The translations under genes were made by a program, and so were the position numbers. The notes under the pieces are model-generated. The model saw only the letters and a list, made by a program, of their open reading frames with translations. It was not told where the DNA came from and did no database searches. 64,000 bases of DNA from Gracilaria gracilis (lineage: Eukaryota; Rhodophyta; Florideophyceae; Gracilariales; Gracilariaceae): the NCBI GenBank assembly GCA_030374805.1, contig JARGSG010000054.1, positions 62,001 to 126,000 on the forward strand, written 5' to 3'. Below are positions 10,295 to 22,713 of the stretch, piece after piece. Positions within the stretch are counted from its first letter, which is position 1, and each line of letters starts with the position of its first letter.

Positions 10295-11602
10295 CTATGA
10301 ACATCTGGCACACCATTGCCGTTGGTTCTGACACTCTCGCCTACTAATTGTCCGCTTGCCATCTCGGTGCTTCACCGACCACGAGCGGAGCACGCAATAC
10401 GCTTTTCTTTCTTTCACCAACAAGTGGTTCGAGATGCCAGACAAACGTAGAAGAGTCAAGTCCTTTCGATTAAGTTTTTCCACAACGTTTCTTTTGAACC
10501 TGATATCCACATATCTGTACTTCGTACAAAATACAATTACATAGTCGACTCGCTTTAAATTTGTAATATCCCGGAGCACTCCTTCACTTTCCTCTACATC
10601 TTTGTTCATGTACTAATTTTTGTACTCTGTAGCAAGAACATGAAAGAAGTGTAGGGAGCTATATAGGGTAGGAATACAATGCCTCGTTGCCTTATACCCT
10701 GAACTTGAGTAGTGAAGATCGTTCTCATGAAAGGATATTAGACCCAGTTGTTTAGCTTCGAATAGAAGATAAGCAATAGCTGCATTGTGCCCATGATTAC
10801 ACAATAGACGGGCTATGACGCTTGTAACAGGATTCTTTGCAGAGTTTGTATGTGTGTTGTATTTCATTTTTGCAAGGTAATCAAGGCCTCCTTTCACCGC
10901 ATTCAAGCAGACTAAAGCTAACGGTCGGATCATGCATGCAAAAAGAATGGGCCGGCCGTAACTGATAATGTGCTTCCTCAGTGCAATGCTTATGTTGCAG
11001 TACGTGAAGAGACCGTTAATATCTGCTGCGTGCGATTAGTGAACCAACTCATCATACTCATCAGGAGTCGCCTTCGCATGCTTCTTAACCCAGTCGAAAG
11101 CAAGACTTCGAGAAATGTCAAGACAGAAAAGGTAGTCTCAGACTACTTAATTGGGGAGACGTAAAAGACAAGCGAAAATTATGCTCTCATCCGAAATATT
11201 TCCACCTTTGGCAACTGCCTAAAGAACATTAGGCGTCTCCACTGCTGCTGCATGATAGAGACATTGAGCATGATACGTGTCGTTGGGCAGAGCGTTTTTG
11301 AAAACCTCGTTTGCAGAAGTACTACTTCTAATGTCAGAGATACATATAACACCATCAAACCGTTTCTTGATGCATTCTGCTGCTCTAATCGTATTCACAC
11401 TGGCCATTGTTTTAACCTCTACAGCTATTAATAACTGCTTTCCGTTCTTGTCGACCAATTGTCCAACATCATCTGAACTGTCGTAGACCATGACATGCTC
11501 ACGTTTACTCAGCAGCCCAACACTCCTGAGGTACGGGAACAGGAATGTGCCACTTAATTTGCGAATGGCACTGCCTGTAACAGTGAGATCTGGAGTCAGC
11601 AT
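10295..11602 (-). pseudogene. Remnant of a transposon-type protein with nuclease-like EVKT segment
   Basis: Minus-strand frames from 11602 down. The first (11602-11219) contains AVEVKTMAS and, about 60 residues on, YHAQCLYHAA, then NVL continuing in another frame as VVAKGG. That layout (Asp, then E-x-K, then an x-x-Q helix) resembles PD-(D/E)xK or YqaJ-type nucleases. A later frame (10933-10613) contains AVKGGLDYLA, recalling the KGGVD block found in some transposon-encoded proteins. Stops and frame changes separate the pieces. The nuclease reading is an inference from short motifs, and the family is not named with confidence. A minus frame at 12298-12516 may be a further upstream piece. Confidence 0.4.
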
Positions 11603-13019
11603 TTACACAGTAGCCGAACAAGTTGTGTCTGCGGACGCCTTGTACGTGGTAATTGATTTGATAACTTCTATTTCGTTCAAAATACCATCTTTCATCCTAA
11701 TGCTTGAAACGAAACGCTTCATTCCCAATCCTTGTAAAGACACTCAGGTCAAATTCGTTAAAACCATTTCGACCAATGTAGTCGTCTCTGATCTTCAGTC
11801 ATAAACGCCGTTCCACCCGGAATATTGGCTTGCACCATGTCACTTTTGAAATGCCTCAACCCCGTAACCAGCTCCAATTTCCGCGTTTCAGAAGGGTTTT
11901 TTTCTATTAAACTTCACTAATATACCCACGATGTCATCAACATGCAATCGTTCTCACTTGTCGTCAGTAATAGCTATCAGCGCGTCGTTGTCAGCTTAGC
12001 TTTGTTCTGTTGGACTGCTTTAAAAGGCGAGGCTAGTAGCAACTGCCACAGACCCCTACTTCCGAACAAAAGTATTTTTCGTCTCATCGAAGAACTCCGG
12101 CAAGGAAACTTCTTCCGGCAAGAGATGAGATGATCGTCATGAGATTGCGCAGCCACTCATTCTGTTTTCAAAATATCTATATACGGCTTTAAGAAAGCCG
12201 AGGGTAGTTTTGGATGTAAATGAAAATGCTCTTAGTAAGAACCAAGAGGGTTCCTCACTATGTGCCATGGTGAGCTGATTCAGTCTTGCTAAGTTCTTCA
12301 ATACATTTCTTTTGTAGCTCTTGTTGTAAAGCCATCCCGTGGCGAATGTTGCATTTCAACTTTTTTCTCCGAAAAAACTTCGTCTTGTACGGTCTGTACG
12401 ACATCCAATTTGTAATATAAGTACTTCTCCACTACTCCATTCTTTGGGACCAGAGTGAAATTTTGAACTCGAAACAGTTTCTGGTTGTTGTGAACGGTAG
12501 CAGCAATACACTCCAAAAAACTCTCTCTATAGACAGTCGCTTCCTCAGCAAGGCCACTTTTGATATTCTTAGTCGCCTAATAAACCGCGCGAGACCCTTT
12601 CTCGGGTACAACCAATCCCTCTTGACGTCTGGTCAGACTGCTTCCGGCTCCCAGTCTTCACACCTGTAGATTCCCCAACGATGGGTACTGCGCCAGATGG
12701 TGGAGGCAGATTCCCACCGACCGAACTCGATCGTGGGGGAGTCCTTCCCCTGGTGCCGGATTTCTTGCCTGAACCCATGCCTCCTAACGGTTTAATGACC
12801 TCATGCCAGAGGCAATCCAATAAAACCTGAACAACATTAGGCTCGACTGAGAAACAAACTCTTGTTCAAAGCCAAACGTATCCTAGAATGGATCAAACGC
12901 TCCTCCAACTGAGCAGAATAGAGATCCAAATAGCTCATCCGGCAATTCGGTCTATCCGGATCTCATTAGAAGCAGAAAAGAACGAGAACTACTTCCGAGT
13001 CCGGAGAATAGATGTGTTG
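11603..13019. other. No clear gene; possible degraded coding DNA
   Basis: Only short frames. The minus-strand piece 12298-12516 (contains KLFRVQNFTLVPK) may belong to the remnant at 10295-11602. The minus frame 12569-12820 is Gly/Ser/Pro-rich and unconvincing. Just before the structured tail at 13020 one would expect retroelement coding sequence, but I see no RT motifs. Confidence 0.3.
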
Positions 13020-13615
13020 TAAGACCCTGCGAGGGGAAATGTCAACCGAAAGGTGTTCGAGACCTTCCTCTACAGAGGGTAGCACAGCTAGCAGAACCAC
13101 CTGTGGTGATTACAAAAGCCGGTTGTAAGACCGGGGCTCACCGTCTCGACAGACTAACAGGTGTAAGAACTGAGGAGTCGGACAGCTGCTGAAGGCGGAG
13201 GTAACTGGAGATCGCATACGGAACGACGGTAGTGGGTGGTTTCACGAGTGAGATGCAGTGGCCCACGAAGGGGTAAGACCACGCAACGAGCAACACGGTA
13301 TCACTGATAAGCATATAGAGGCCACCCGTAATGTCAGGGCGAAAATAAATGAGAACACCACAAGCACGCACACGCGGTCGAACAGTAAAGTTGATAACTC
13401 CATGAGGTGGATGAATTGAACTTCGAAAGGGACCGGCTCTCCAGCAGGAGTTTACCAACCTCCAAAGGAGTCAAGATTCAGAGCCAAACACTCGCTTCTG
13501 CGAGATTATTTCCGGGAGTGGGTCGGAGCTCCCTAACTAAAGTAAAAGTTGCGCCGACCCACTGTAAATTGACCAGTATTATATTGGCTAAAAACCACTA
13601 AAATAAAGACTAAAA
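13020..13615 (+). mobile_element. Structured retroelement tail, copy R2
   Basis: Same block order as 6055-6690 and 56325-56905: a small CCC/GGG hairpin followed by GGAAA, then GTTCGAGACCTTCCTC, then AGAGGGTAGCACAGC and AGCAGAAC, later CAGAGCCAAA, then hairpin CTCGC (13491-13495) with GCGAG (13500-13504), then a long-range terminal stem AGTGGGTCGG (13517-13526) with CCGACCCACT (13554-13563). Ends with A-rich CACTAAAATAAAGAC. Paired bases differ from the other two copies while pairing is kept. No convincing coding frame inside. Confidence 0.6.
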
Positions 13616-14499
13616 TTCTCCAAGCTATTCCCGTAATCGGTTGCAGCCTTGCCATACACGTTTACAATGATGCCAGCCTTGCTGGGACAAAACTTCCACC
13701 AATCTATTGGTCATTCCTCCTTTAGAGAGCTTCATGCTACTCATACTGGGGTGCAACATCCTCCGAGTCGGAAATGCTTCATATGAGCCCAGCCATTCGG
13801 AAAAGTACTGTACCGCAATAGTGTTGCTCTACAATTCTTGCGTATAAAATTCTCTCTCTGTCAAGGCACGATGTTTCCTGCTCGGTTGGTATCAGAATGT
13901 CCTCCAGGGAAATAATCGAATTAGTCTCCATTTTCCAGATCATTTTCTAATCGCTAGCCAACAATAAACAGCACGCGTATCGCAGGTACCCGTAAGTAGC
14001 GTCCAATAACCAGAACCCCCTACCCGTTTACACGCGGGAAACCAGTTACACAATATGGAACCAATGGATGCATAATGGCAGAGAAAAGTTCGCAATTAAT
14101 CATTTCTAAAGATTTCCGCTCGTTCCCACAGACCAGTCGTTCTATCTTTGTACCCGCATGCCATTTTCTTTTGTATCGGTGTCATTAAGTGAAACTGAAA
14201 TGTATGGGAATGGGTGGTCACGGTACAAGTTTATAATAACTGGCATGACAGGCTGACACGGCAATTGTTCTACCCTTATACACGCATTGCCAACCATTTC
14301 AATTTGGCTACATCAGGGGTATGGTGTGAGATATGGGTAGTTGTTGCACTACCAGATAGTTTTCTTTCGTGTTTTATGGCCCATGTTGTGGAACTGAGTT
14401 GCTCAGCATCTAGTTGTTCTTACCATCCAAAGACGATCATGGACTTTTGAAACAAATAGCGATCAAAAAACAACCAAAAGCCTTGGTGGTGCAGATCCA
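13616..14499. other. No gene seen
   Basis: About 880 bp without a supported coding frame, RNA gene or clear repeat. Confidence 0.35.
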
Positions 14500-14630
14500 G
14501 GGAGCCGAAGATTTCAGAACCCAGCAAAGCGTACAGCAAGCATGGAGCTCGGTTGTTCATGCTTGTCGTGATAGGAGTACCTTCGTACGCGCGATACGCC
14601 CGTTCACGAGAAAGCAAATCTTCGGCTCCC
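14500..14630. repeat. 131-bp unit with perfect 15-bp inverted ends
   Basis: GGGAGCCGAAGATTT at 14500-14514 is exactly complementary to AAATCTTCGGCTCCC at 14616-14630. The 101 bp between has no coding frame that fits. It could be a tiny MITE or a long hairpin; no obvious target duplication was seen. Confidence 0.5.
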
Positions 14631-15221
14631 CTTGCAGAGGTTATAAGCCACCAGACCTGAGCTTGAGGTAGCGTACTTCCGTTCGCATCTATCTGAATTT
14701 GGACGAACTTAGGTTGTTGACGTCCAGATATGGAAAGGGTCGAAAAGTCAACATCTCAAGTTGGTTTGTAAGTTCTGCATTTACAGTATGGATTATCGTG
14801 CTACAGTTGTGTAAGTGTGATACATAAGTAACGTTAAAGTAATAGGTTTCAATAACTAGGTGTTTTCAATTAACAGAAAATTCTGATATATTTAAGCCTC
14901 CGATTCTGGCTTGCCCGTTTATTTGAAATATTCATACGTGTGAGTTGGTCAGAATGAATTCTTAGGGTTCCAATGTATTAGCAGGTGCCCTGGTTCAGGA
15001 CGAGAAAAGTGATGTGCCCAAAAACGCTGCATATCATCAGTCAACTCTCCGCAAACTTCGGCAACAGGAATGTCTTGATGCAAGGCTGACCTGGGCGATG
15101 TACTGAGAGGTAACGAGATTTCAGTGCAACTTGAAAAGAGAATCATTGACGTTAGATTAATGTTCTTTAACCACCTTTTTCTCATGTCCCTTTAGAACTG
15201 TAATAAAACACAACATTTAAT
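14631..15221. other. No gene seen
   Basis: About 590 bp downstream of the pogo-like pseudogene on the minus strand. It may contain that element's unrecognised terminus. No supported coding frame. Confidence 0.3.
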
Positions 15222-17284
15222 TTAGCGCAAGCACGCGCCGATGCTTTCATTATCTTGTTCTCCTTCTCCAGGCTTGTAGGCTTGCCTGCGCACGCCGATC
15301 GGACCTTGAACGGCTAATCGAGAGCGTCGAGTGGGTCTCAATTCAAGCCAAGCCAAGTGCTTTTCTTCGTCCGCCTTTGCGCGCGCCTGCTCCGCCTCCC
15401 TGGCGGCAACTTGAGACACTCTTTTCCTCTCACGCCCCTCTGCTCTCTCCGTGTGCTTAGCCACACTACGAACTCGCTCATTCTCCCGCTCTTCTCCCCG
15501 TGCTGCAGCCACTGCAGCACGGCTCTCGCGCTCTAACTGCCTCTGCTGCGCGCTTGTCTCACGCTCGAGTCGTCGCTTTTCTGCTTCTTGCGCTCGTCGC
15601 GCCTGCTGCTGCATGCTAGCAGCGGCTTCTTGAACCCTTCTCAGCCGCTGTTCCTCCCGCTTTTCTGCAAGCGCCACTATTTGAGTCTCCGCTGCTTGTA
15701 CTGCATCGAAGTGCTCTTCGAGATCATGCAGAACAGATTAATTCGTGAGTAGCGTGCCTACGCGCGTGTTGAGCGTGCCATTTTGGATGAATTCTAAGTC
15801 AGCCTCGAGAAGATTCCTCGAATTGGTATAGTCTTCGACGAGCTCAAGGTAGGGGACATAAGATTTCTCGTGGGTATGGTGTTCGCCAAAGTTCGTGATA
15901 TCTTTAACAGATATCATTTTATGATTCATTCCTTTCGTTTGATTATCCCATATGCCGCAGGCTGCAAATCCGTGCACTATATTTTTGTATCGAACAGCAT
16001 AGTTGTACGAGTGGTTAAGTATCTCGCAGAACATGTAAATATAGTTTCTGTTTGTTTTGTTCTGGACCTTTTGCTCGTTGAAAAGGTGTTGAAACCCTTT
16101 CTTAAACGGCGAGAACACCATGTAGTCGAGCACTTGCGTCCGATGGCCGGTATGCGCTGGAAGGCCGATTGCCACAATGTTTTTTTCACTCATCAGCTTA
16201 AGAGAACGATATGTACAATGCGCCCCGTACCCGTCCATGGTCAACAGAATGTATTTGTGCTTCTTCCGTTAAGCCTCCGTCTCCTTCACAAATGCTTCCA
16301 CCCACTGCAAAATTATCGCGCTATCTACCCCGGTGGGATCACAGTAGACATTGAAAGCGTTCAGCGGAGGGAAACATGACGGTTTTCCTTGCTAAACATC
16401 TGCGTGAACACGATACTTAGTGCGCGTGCCAGGTAGCACTACAATAGGAGTCCATGCACGACCATTAGCCAAAACAACAGGCAGTATCGCGACATGTTCA
16501 GCGCCACCGGCCCACTTCCGTTCGACAGAATTGCTTCTCCTGTCTGCAGCAAACAATGCTTTGCTTCGCGGACCGGACGCTGTTCTAATCGAGAAGCCAC
16601 TTTCATCGGTATTGAAAATCTGTTCCGGTGATTTAATGCTATAATCTGCATATGCCTGACGCAGGCGCGCAAAATTTGCGACAAGGTTCTCGCGAGACAT
16701 GGCAATTGCACGCTGCTTTTCGAGGTTGGAGCGGCGTTCGAGTGCAATCTCCGGGTCACGCTGAACGAAGTTGGGAGCAAAGGTGTCACCTGATCGGTTG
16801 TTCTTGAATCTTATTTTGTTTTCGTCCGGGAGGCAGACGGGTCGACGAAAAACAGCACTAAGTTTTTGGAACACTGATGGGAGGGGGCCGTGCCTTGTTT
16901 TGCAAAGTGTGGCACTGAATCAACCAATATCTGTTCTTCTTCTTGGGTGACCGCAAATGTAAGCACTTGCCGAGACTGTGTGAAGTCTATCTTATCTTTG
17001 ATGGCGCGGTCAAGTTGGGATTTTGAGACATTAAACACAGCTGCAACTCTGCAAAGTGGGAGCTTGATCGAGTTATGGAAGATACGGGCAGCCTTTAAAA
17101 CCGCATACTTGGTCCCATCTCGCGAAAGCGGGCCAAAACTCGTCGACGCACCATAATAGTAGCCGCGGGGACTGAGCGGCATTAACGTGACTCTCAAGAC
17201 TCTCGACGTGTTTTTCGGGAAGGATTGCTGTGGTTGACGTCTCGCAACGTCGGTTTTCGGGTTAGGAAAGGGCAAAATGGTCAA
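15222..17284 (-). pseudogene. Tigger/pogo-like DDE_1 transposase, broken
   Basis: Minus-strand frames in order: 17284-16811 (N-terminal HTH region around VAAVFNVSKSQLDRAIK), 16874-16392 (first catalytic block IFNTDESGFSI), 16244-15738 (second block TMDGYGAHC, then the IGLPAHTGH segment and third Asp in TQVLDYMVF), and 15677-15222 (Arg/Glu/Ala-rich coiled coil, typical of the C-terminal tail in this group). Frameshifts separate the pieces, so it is not functional as it stands, although all three Asp positions survive. Flanking terminal inverted repeats were not found. Confidence 0.75.
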
Positions 17285-17887
17285 ATATGGCGCTCAATTT
17301 GAATGTAATAGGCTCATATTTGGGCTATTTGATTCTTCATGGACCAGATTCTCGGCGAAAGTCAGAAACAGCATTTTTTAATTCAAAAATCTGTCCCAAG
17401 ATGATAGCTTGTCCCAAAGCGAGGGCACACGATGTTAGTCGCTCTGACTGGTGCGGAACAGAACTGTAGAATGGCCACGAAAAACCATCGGTCGTTCGGC
17501 CCGGGGATGCCCCCGACTCTCAGCTTGTAGCGCTAGGAGCTGGCTATTTATTCTGCCTCTTTCTGGCAGCTACTTAACTCCTGTGTTCCCTTTTTGGGAG
17601 ACTATGAGACCAAACTACAGCTACGTGTGAGTCGCAACCTATGCATCAGCGGACGTGGTGCGGTCATTTACGCACCAGCACCTGCTGCTGATTTAGCCAG
17701 CGCGCTGCTGCGACCATGCGCTAGAGTAACCGCCACCAACAGTTTGTTCTCTGCCTCATTTAGGAGACCATTTCTATCCCCAATCTGGTGTATTTTGTGA
17801 GGTGCATCACCCGTTTCATCTCGTGTTCAAAGCGTAACCATAGATTACAGAGACTCCGACGATGAATCCTGCACCACAATCGCGTTT
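17285..17887. other. No gene seen
   Basis: About 600 bp upstream of the pogo-like pseudogene (minus) and of the Harbinger-like remnant (plus). No supported coding frame or element terminus. Confidence 0.3.
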
Positions 17888-19065
17888 GTGTTGCAGTTTT
17901 GTGCCCAACAGCAGCACACAGCACAACCTATGGCAAATGGAAACTCTGGGGATCATGAGTACCGCCATAAAAAGCGAGGTGCATACATAAGCTATAAGGA
18001 GCAATCGCGTTCACGTCCAGGGCATGGAAACAAGATCCGATCAGAAAAGAAATATATATTCGCCGAGCAGCAGCAAACTTCTACAACTGCATTCGATACG
18101 AAGATGCTCACATATCTTCTGTTTCACAAAATTACACACCTAACTAAGTCCGAGTTTGATGTTTTGCATACCCTATCGGTATCTGAGCTGTCAAAATCAT
18201 TTAACTTCAGAGAAGAGTGTTCTCATGACGTACTTCGAGTAACACGCAAGCGCAAGTCTGCCACCGAGATATTTCTGTCTATTTTGTTTAATTTGTTTGG
18301 AGAATCCAATGAAGGAGGCCAAGGAACTGAACATACGGCGATGGAGTATGGATGTTCTTCTCGTAGTATTTCTCAGTAATTTCGGCATTCTCTGCTTGCT
18401 CTATATAAAAGTTTGGGAGCCTTAGACCCGAGGCTGGTAATGTGGCCAACTGTAGAAGTTAGAGCTTGTAGGAAAGGGCTTCTGATTGGGATTACTCTTT
18501 TCTTATTTTTTTAGATGGAAACAAAATCAAGCGTTGGAGGCTACGGAGCTATGAAGACCAGGAACAGGCGTATGATGGGTACAAGAAAAACCATTGTTTT
18601 TCCATCCTTATATTCTGTCACGTCTTTGGCCATATCATCCCTGTCGAGATTATGGGTCATGGAACAAAGCCCGATCGGACTCTTTACCAAATTTCTGATG
18701 TGTATTGTAACCCCGAACAGTACCAACTGAATGGGAAGCATGGGATGGCAGAAATGGGGTTCGCTAGGGACGGGCAGCCGGTAGTACCGTACAAAAGAAC
18801 AGAGAGTACTTCGTGGCTGTATTAAACTGACCATAACCGTTAAATACGGAAGCAAGGAATGGTGAATGAATATGGATTTTGGTTTATTAACAACCACTAT
18901 AAACCTTCCCTAGGAAGTGGGCCATTTGAGAAAGAGTCGCTTCCCATCGCCTACCATACAGTTCTCATTGTATTAAACCGGCAGTTTGATAGACGTGTGT
19001 ATGCTTTTCAAACGGGCGAACGGTATATAGAGAAGCTGCAGCATTTGGATTGCCGCGGTGGAGGA
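17888..19065 (+). pseudogene. PIF/Harbinger-like (DDE_4) transposase remnant
   Basis: Plus-strand pieces. 17888-18379 ends with ATEIFLSILFNLFG and a segment like the HTH before the catalytic core of HARBI1-type proteins (TAMEYGCSSRSISQ). A second frame (about 18571-18825) begins YDGYKKNHC and continues through HVFGHIIPVEIMGHGTKPDR and QPVVPYKRTE, matching the DDE_4 layout of first Asp, beta strands, GR/HD-like loop and K-rich segment. A third piece (18859-19065) contains RKQGMVNEYGFWFINNHY, like the V-E-x-x-F-G-x-x-K end block. In-frame stops separate the pieces. No terminal repeats or 3-bp target duplication were identified. Confidence 0.6.
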
Positions 19066-20749
19066 TGATCATCGGCAACTAGTCCACCACACTCGGTCGC
19101 CTACAGCTTCCTTCTCTGGGGACTTTGGGCGCGCGCCGAAAGCCTGTCTCGTTCATTTTGGTTTCGGTTTCGCCGCCCCTTGTGATTCATTCACATGCTC
19201 GGTCCTCGTGTGTGGCACTGGTTGCCCAGATTCGTTCAAGTGATCCGCTAGGAGTGCCTCTTCCACCTAAAAAGCATGCAATCCAACTGCAGAAAGAATA
19301 GGCGTTGACCTCTTTGGCATTTCCCGGTTGTTCTTATACACATAAAAAGAAAGAAATACACCAAACTATTCTGTCGGACGTGCTGCAATTACAGAACTTG
19401 TCAATGCTGCGTTTCAATTCATATATTGTGCACGTAGAAAGAGACGATCGGCTGCTCGAAGGTTTTTTAAACGTTTCGTCTTAGTCTTTCCCGTTCTTTC
19501 ATTTCTTACTAGTATTGCGCCTTGCTTCAGGCCAGACGGTTTGTTCTTTGGCCAAGCAGTTAGCCTTTTGAGGCCTTCATTCCTTACGATGTTCCAGAAC
19601 ATTAGCCGTACTGTCGCTGTAAGAAACCACAATGATATCAACCTCGAACTTGTAATATAGAAAAATTTGGTCTATAACATGTGGAAATTGACCCTCTTTT
19701 CAACCCTTTCTAAACAAAGCTAAAGCCTTGCAGTCTTCAACGTCCGTATTCATTTTCGAAACAGATTCGCTCTGTTTGAAGGCCACAGAGGCAGTGTATT
19801 GTACATCAGCAGTCGTTGTAACCACCATATATGTTTTACGGAAAGCCATGGCGTACGTAGATTGTTCTTGAACAATGGCGTTATCTGGTATGTCTTGGGG
19901 GTCGGCAACCTGCATGCCGCAGTGTAAGTTTTTATAGTACTCTTCTTGTATATGAAAGCACTATGAAGTTTCAGTTGTTGCATAGGCAAGGTCTATCAAT
20001 GTTCTTGAATACAAAGAGTTGAGGTGCGGTTAATTCAGTTTGCTTCACTGCATTAAATGGATTCAACACCGTTGTACTCAATTGATGGCTACATACACTG
20101 AGAATCCGGAGCTCTGGAGGTTGACGTCCGGGATTGGACATCATGATGAGTAATATTTGAGTAAGCTCAAGCTGCTTTGATCGCCGGTAGATTGGTGGGA
20201 ATTGGTGTACGAGCGCTGATCAAGATAACTAAGAAAACATCTACACGTACTATTTCAAAACAACTCATTATTTTAAACCTTTTTTCACTAGAAAATTATG
20301 TTTGTTATAATAGCAATAATATCGTCATGTCATTGGTTGCCGGTGAAAATGTGAAAATATTTGGAGATCAGCCTTCCATGTGTTCCCCTTGCTTATACCT
20401 AGCTTGATAGACACAAGCACATTAACATCATTGATTTCCGTAACATATCATTGTGATAAACACCAATCATGTGGTTGGTCGTGGCGAGCTACTATCTCGA
20501 GACAGTGGCAGTCATTGGCCTGTTTTGCACTATATTTTACATCGGGCGCGTCTAAGAATGTCCAGATCTTGGCCAAGTCTACATAAGAACTCTGCGACGT
20601 ATTTCCCAACGGCCACAGCATCCGCTAAAACAAATTGCCTGAATGTATTTCAGATACTTTGTCTCTCCTCCACAGCAGTCTAGTTTTACAGTTTGTCACA
20701 CCTAATAAGCTCTTCACCCTCAGTTTTGAATTCCAATGTATTTTGGAGA
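19066..20749. other. No clear gene; possible degraded coding DNA on the minus strand
   Basis: Short minus-strand frames at 19414-19641 (contains RNERTGKTKTKRLKNL) and 19700-19989 look like pieces of one old protein with stops between, but I cannot name it. The left end of the piggyBac copy at 20750 should lie near the right of this stretch; no TTAACCCTTT is present, so that end is lost or changed. Confidence 0.3.
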
Positions 20750-22579
20750 GGATGAAGATTCCATTCTACAGAACAACGCAGAATGTAACGCTGAAAAGGC
20801 GGAAGTGGTTTCGTATGATCTGGATGATGATGAGGAGTTCCTTGTAGATGCTTTGAGCCTGGCAGAGAAAAAGTGGCTTTAAGACACAGTTGAGTACTAT
20901 GGTAGATGGCAGAAAGTTATTGGGCTGCACCTCTCTCAACTGCATCTGATCAAGTGAGCTTATGCACATAAGAAAGATTTAGATTCATTTAGCCTCTTTC
21001 TCAACAGCACCTATCTCAACTGTATACGAACTTGGAATAATCTAGAGCTGGTAAAGAGAGTTACAAGAAGTACAGATATGAGAATGGATGAGTTTCTTGC
21101 CTACAGTTGTCTGTAGTTTGCCATCTCGATTCATCGTTGGAACCGATTGAGTGATTACCGGGGAGGTTCGGAGCTACTGAGCAATCTATTATTCAAGAAG
21201 GTTATGGGGAGAGAAGATTTTATGAGCATACGTGCCGCGCTTCGACTTTATGCTTCATACGAACCGGACATCGCCAGAGTAGATCCGTTCTTGCACAGTC
21301 GCTCAATTCTTGAATATTTCACTAGAAACGCCGCGGCTCTGATGGTTACCGTGGGTGTCAGATCGTTAGATAAGGACAACGTGAGATGCAAAGGTAGTAC
21401 TGCACCCCGATCTCAAATGAAGAACAAACCATTAAAGTTTGGAATTTAAGTTCTATGCCGTCGTTGGCTGGTAGCAGGCTTATCTGCATAGCATGCAAGA
21501 TAATGTCTCGGGCTATTATACTGGGCATACTCATATTCAGAGGTATACGAAAGTGTTTCGGAACCTACGAGGGGCTGTCCAACGGAAGATTATGGAAGGT
21601 TGGTGTCGGAGACGACGGCGTCAGCATTATGGTGTGCGCAGATGGCCCATCAAACTCAATTGCACGCAACACCCAATGAAAGTCGCAGTATGGTGATGGA
21701 CACTTCAACACCGGGCACTTTTTATCAAGGCAGTTGAAGGTCTTGAGTAACTGGGAATGTAAAGTTTTAGAAACTGTCAGGCTGAGTGAAGTAGATGGTC
21801 GGAACCGCATCACGCTAAGGCCGGCTATTGAATGGCTGACACACGCTCAACGAAGAAAGTGGCGTCTGGTTCAAGTGTTTGAAAAGAGCGAGATCCCCAC
21901 AGCTCCTCCAACAGTTGTACAGAACGAAGGCTCCTTTTTTTTGAAGGAGAGAACTTTCGTTTTCTTTTACAGTAACGATCTTGCCACGACTCCCATATCA
22001 AGTGTTCAAAAATCCGACGAACACGCCCTTCGATGCGTACATGGACTGGCTTCATTACAGAGATGGACTAGAACTGAATTTTTGCAGCGCACAAATCTGC
22101 AAGTACCGCTCTTCATAGTGGCATATAATCTGTTCATGAACAGCGTTGCCAGATTTGATCAGTACCAATCCACGACAGCTACATTGTGAAAAGAAATGAG
22201 GGTAAAGATGAGCATTATGACCTTCATTTTAGATGCTTCAATACTCAACACCCACGTTCTTCTCGACGCAATTTCGAATCTCGGAGACGTTATTGTCGAC
22301 CCTTACATTACGAAAAGAGGAATTATACACCAGCTCGTAATGGGCAGCGTTGAATACAAGAAAATCAAAGCTTCACTGAGAACGATAGATCCCAGAAATA
22401 GGAGCAGGAACGCTAGTGACGCTAGAACTTTTTCTTCAAACGCATCCCATATTTTGCTTGCAACTCAAGGCAGAAACAGAATCCATCGTATACTATGTAA
22501 TCTGTTTTCGAAGAGCGGAAGAGGAGGGTACACAACGTTTTCATGTGTAGAATGCAGACGCGGTTTCCATATCAACTGA
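20750..22579 (+). pseudogene. piggyBac transposase (DDE_Tnp_1_7), copy B, broken
   Basis: Frames in order: about 20980-21140 (FLNSTYLNCIRTW-type segment), 21147-21449 (contains MGREDFMSIRAALR and the first catalytic block RSLDKDNVRCKG, in place of SLDEN), 21455-21700, 21734-22189 (contains NDLATTPIS and the NSVARFDQ block), and 22196-22579 (Cys-rich C-terminus with CNLFSK..CVECRRGFH). Order and motifs match copy A. Frameshifts and stops occur throughout. The C-terminal C-x2-C..CxxC..H pattern is the zinc-binding end common in piggyBac transposases. Confidence 0.75.
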
Positions 22580-22713
22580 ATTTCTTTTTCCCACCACTAT
22601 GAAGCCTTTTGCAATGTTCTCCCAATCATATATATTAGGCGGTAATGCGGGGAAGGGCAAAACAATGTTCTGAACCCCATCGAAACCGACGTAATAAGAT
22701 AACATCAACTCTA

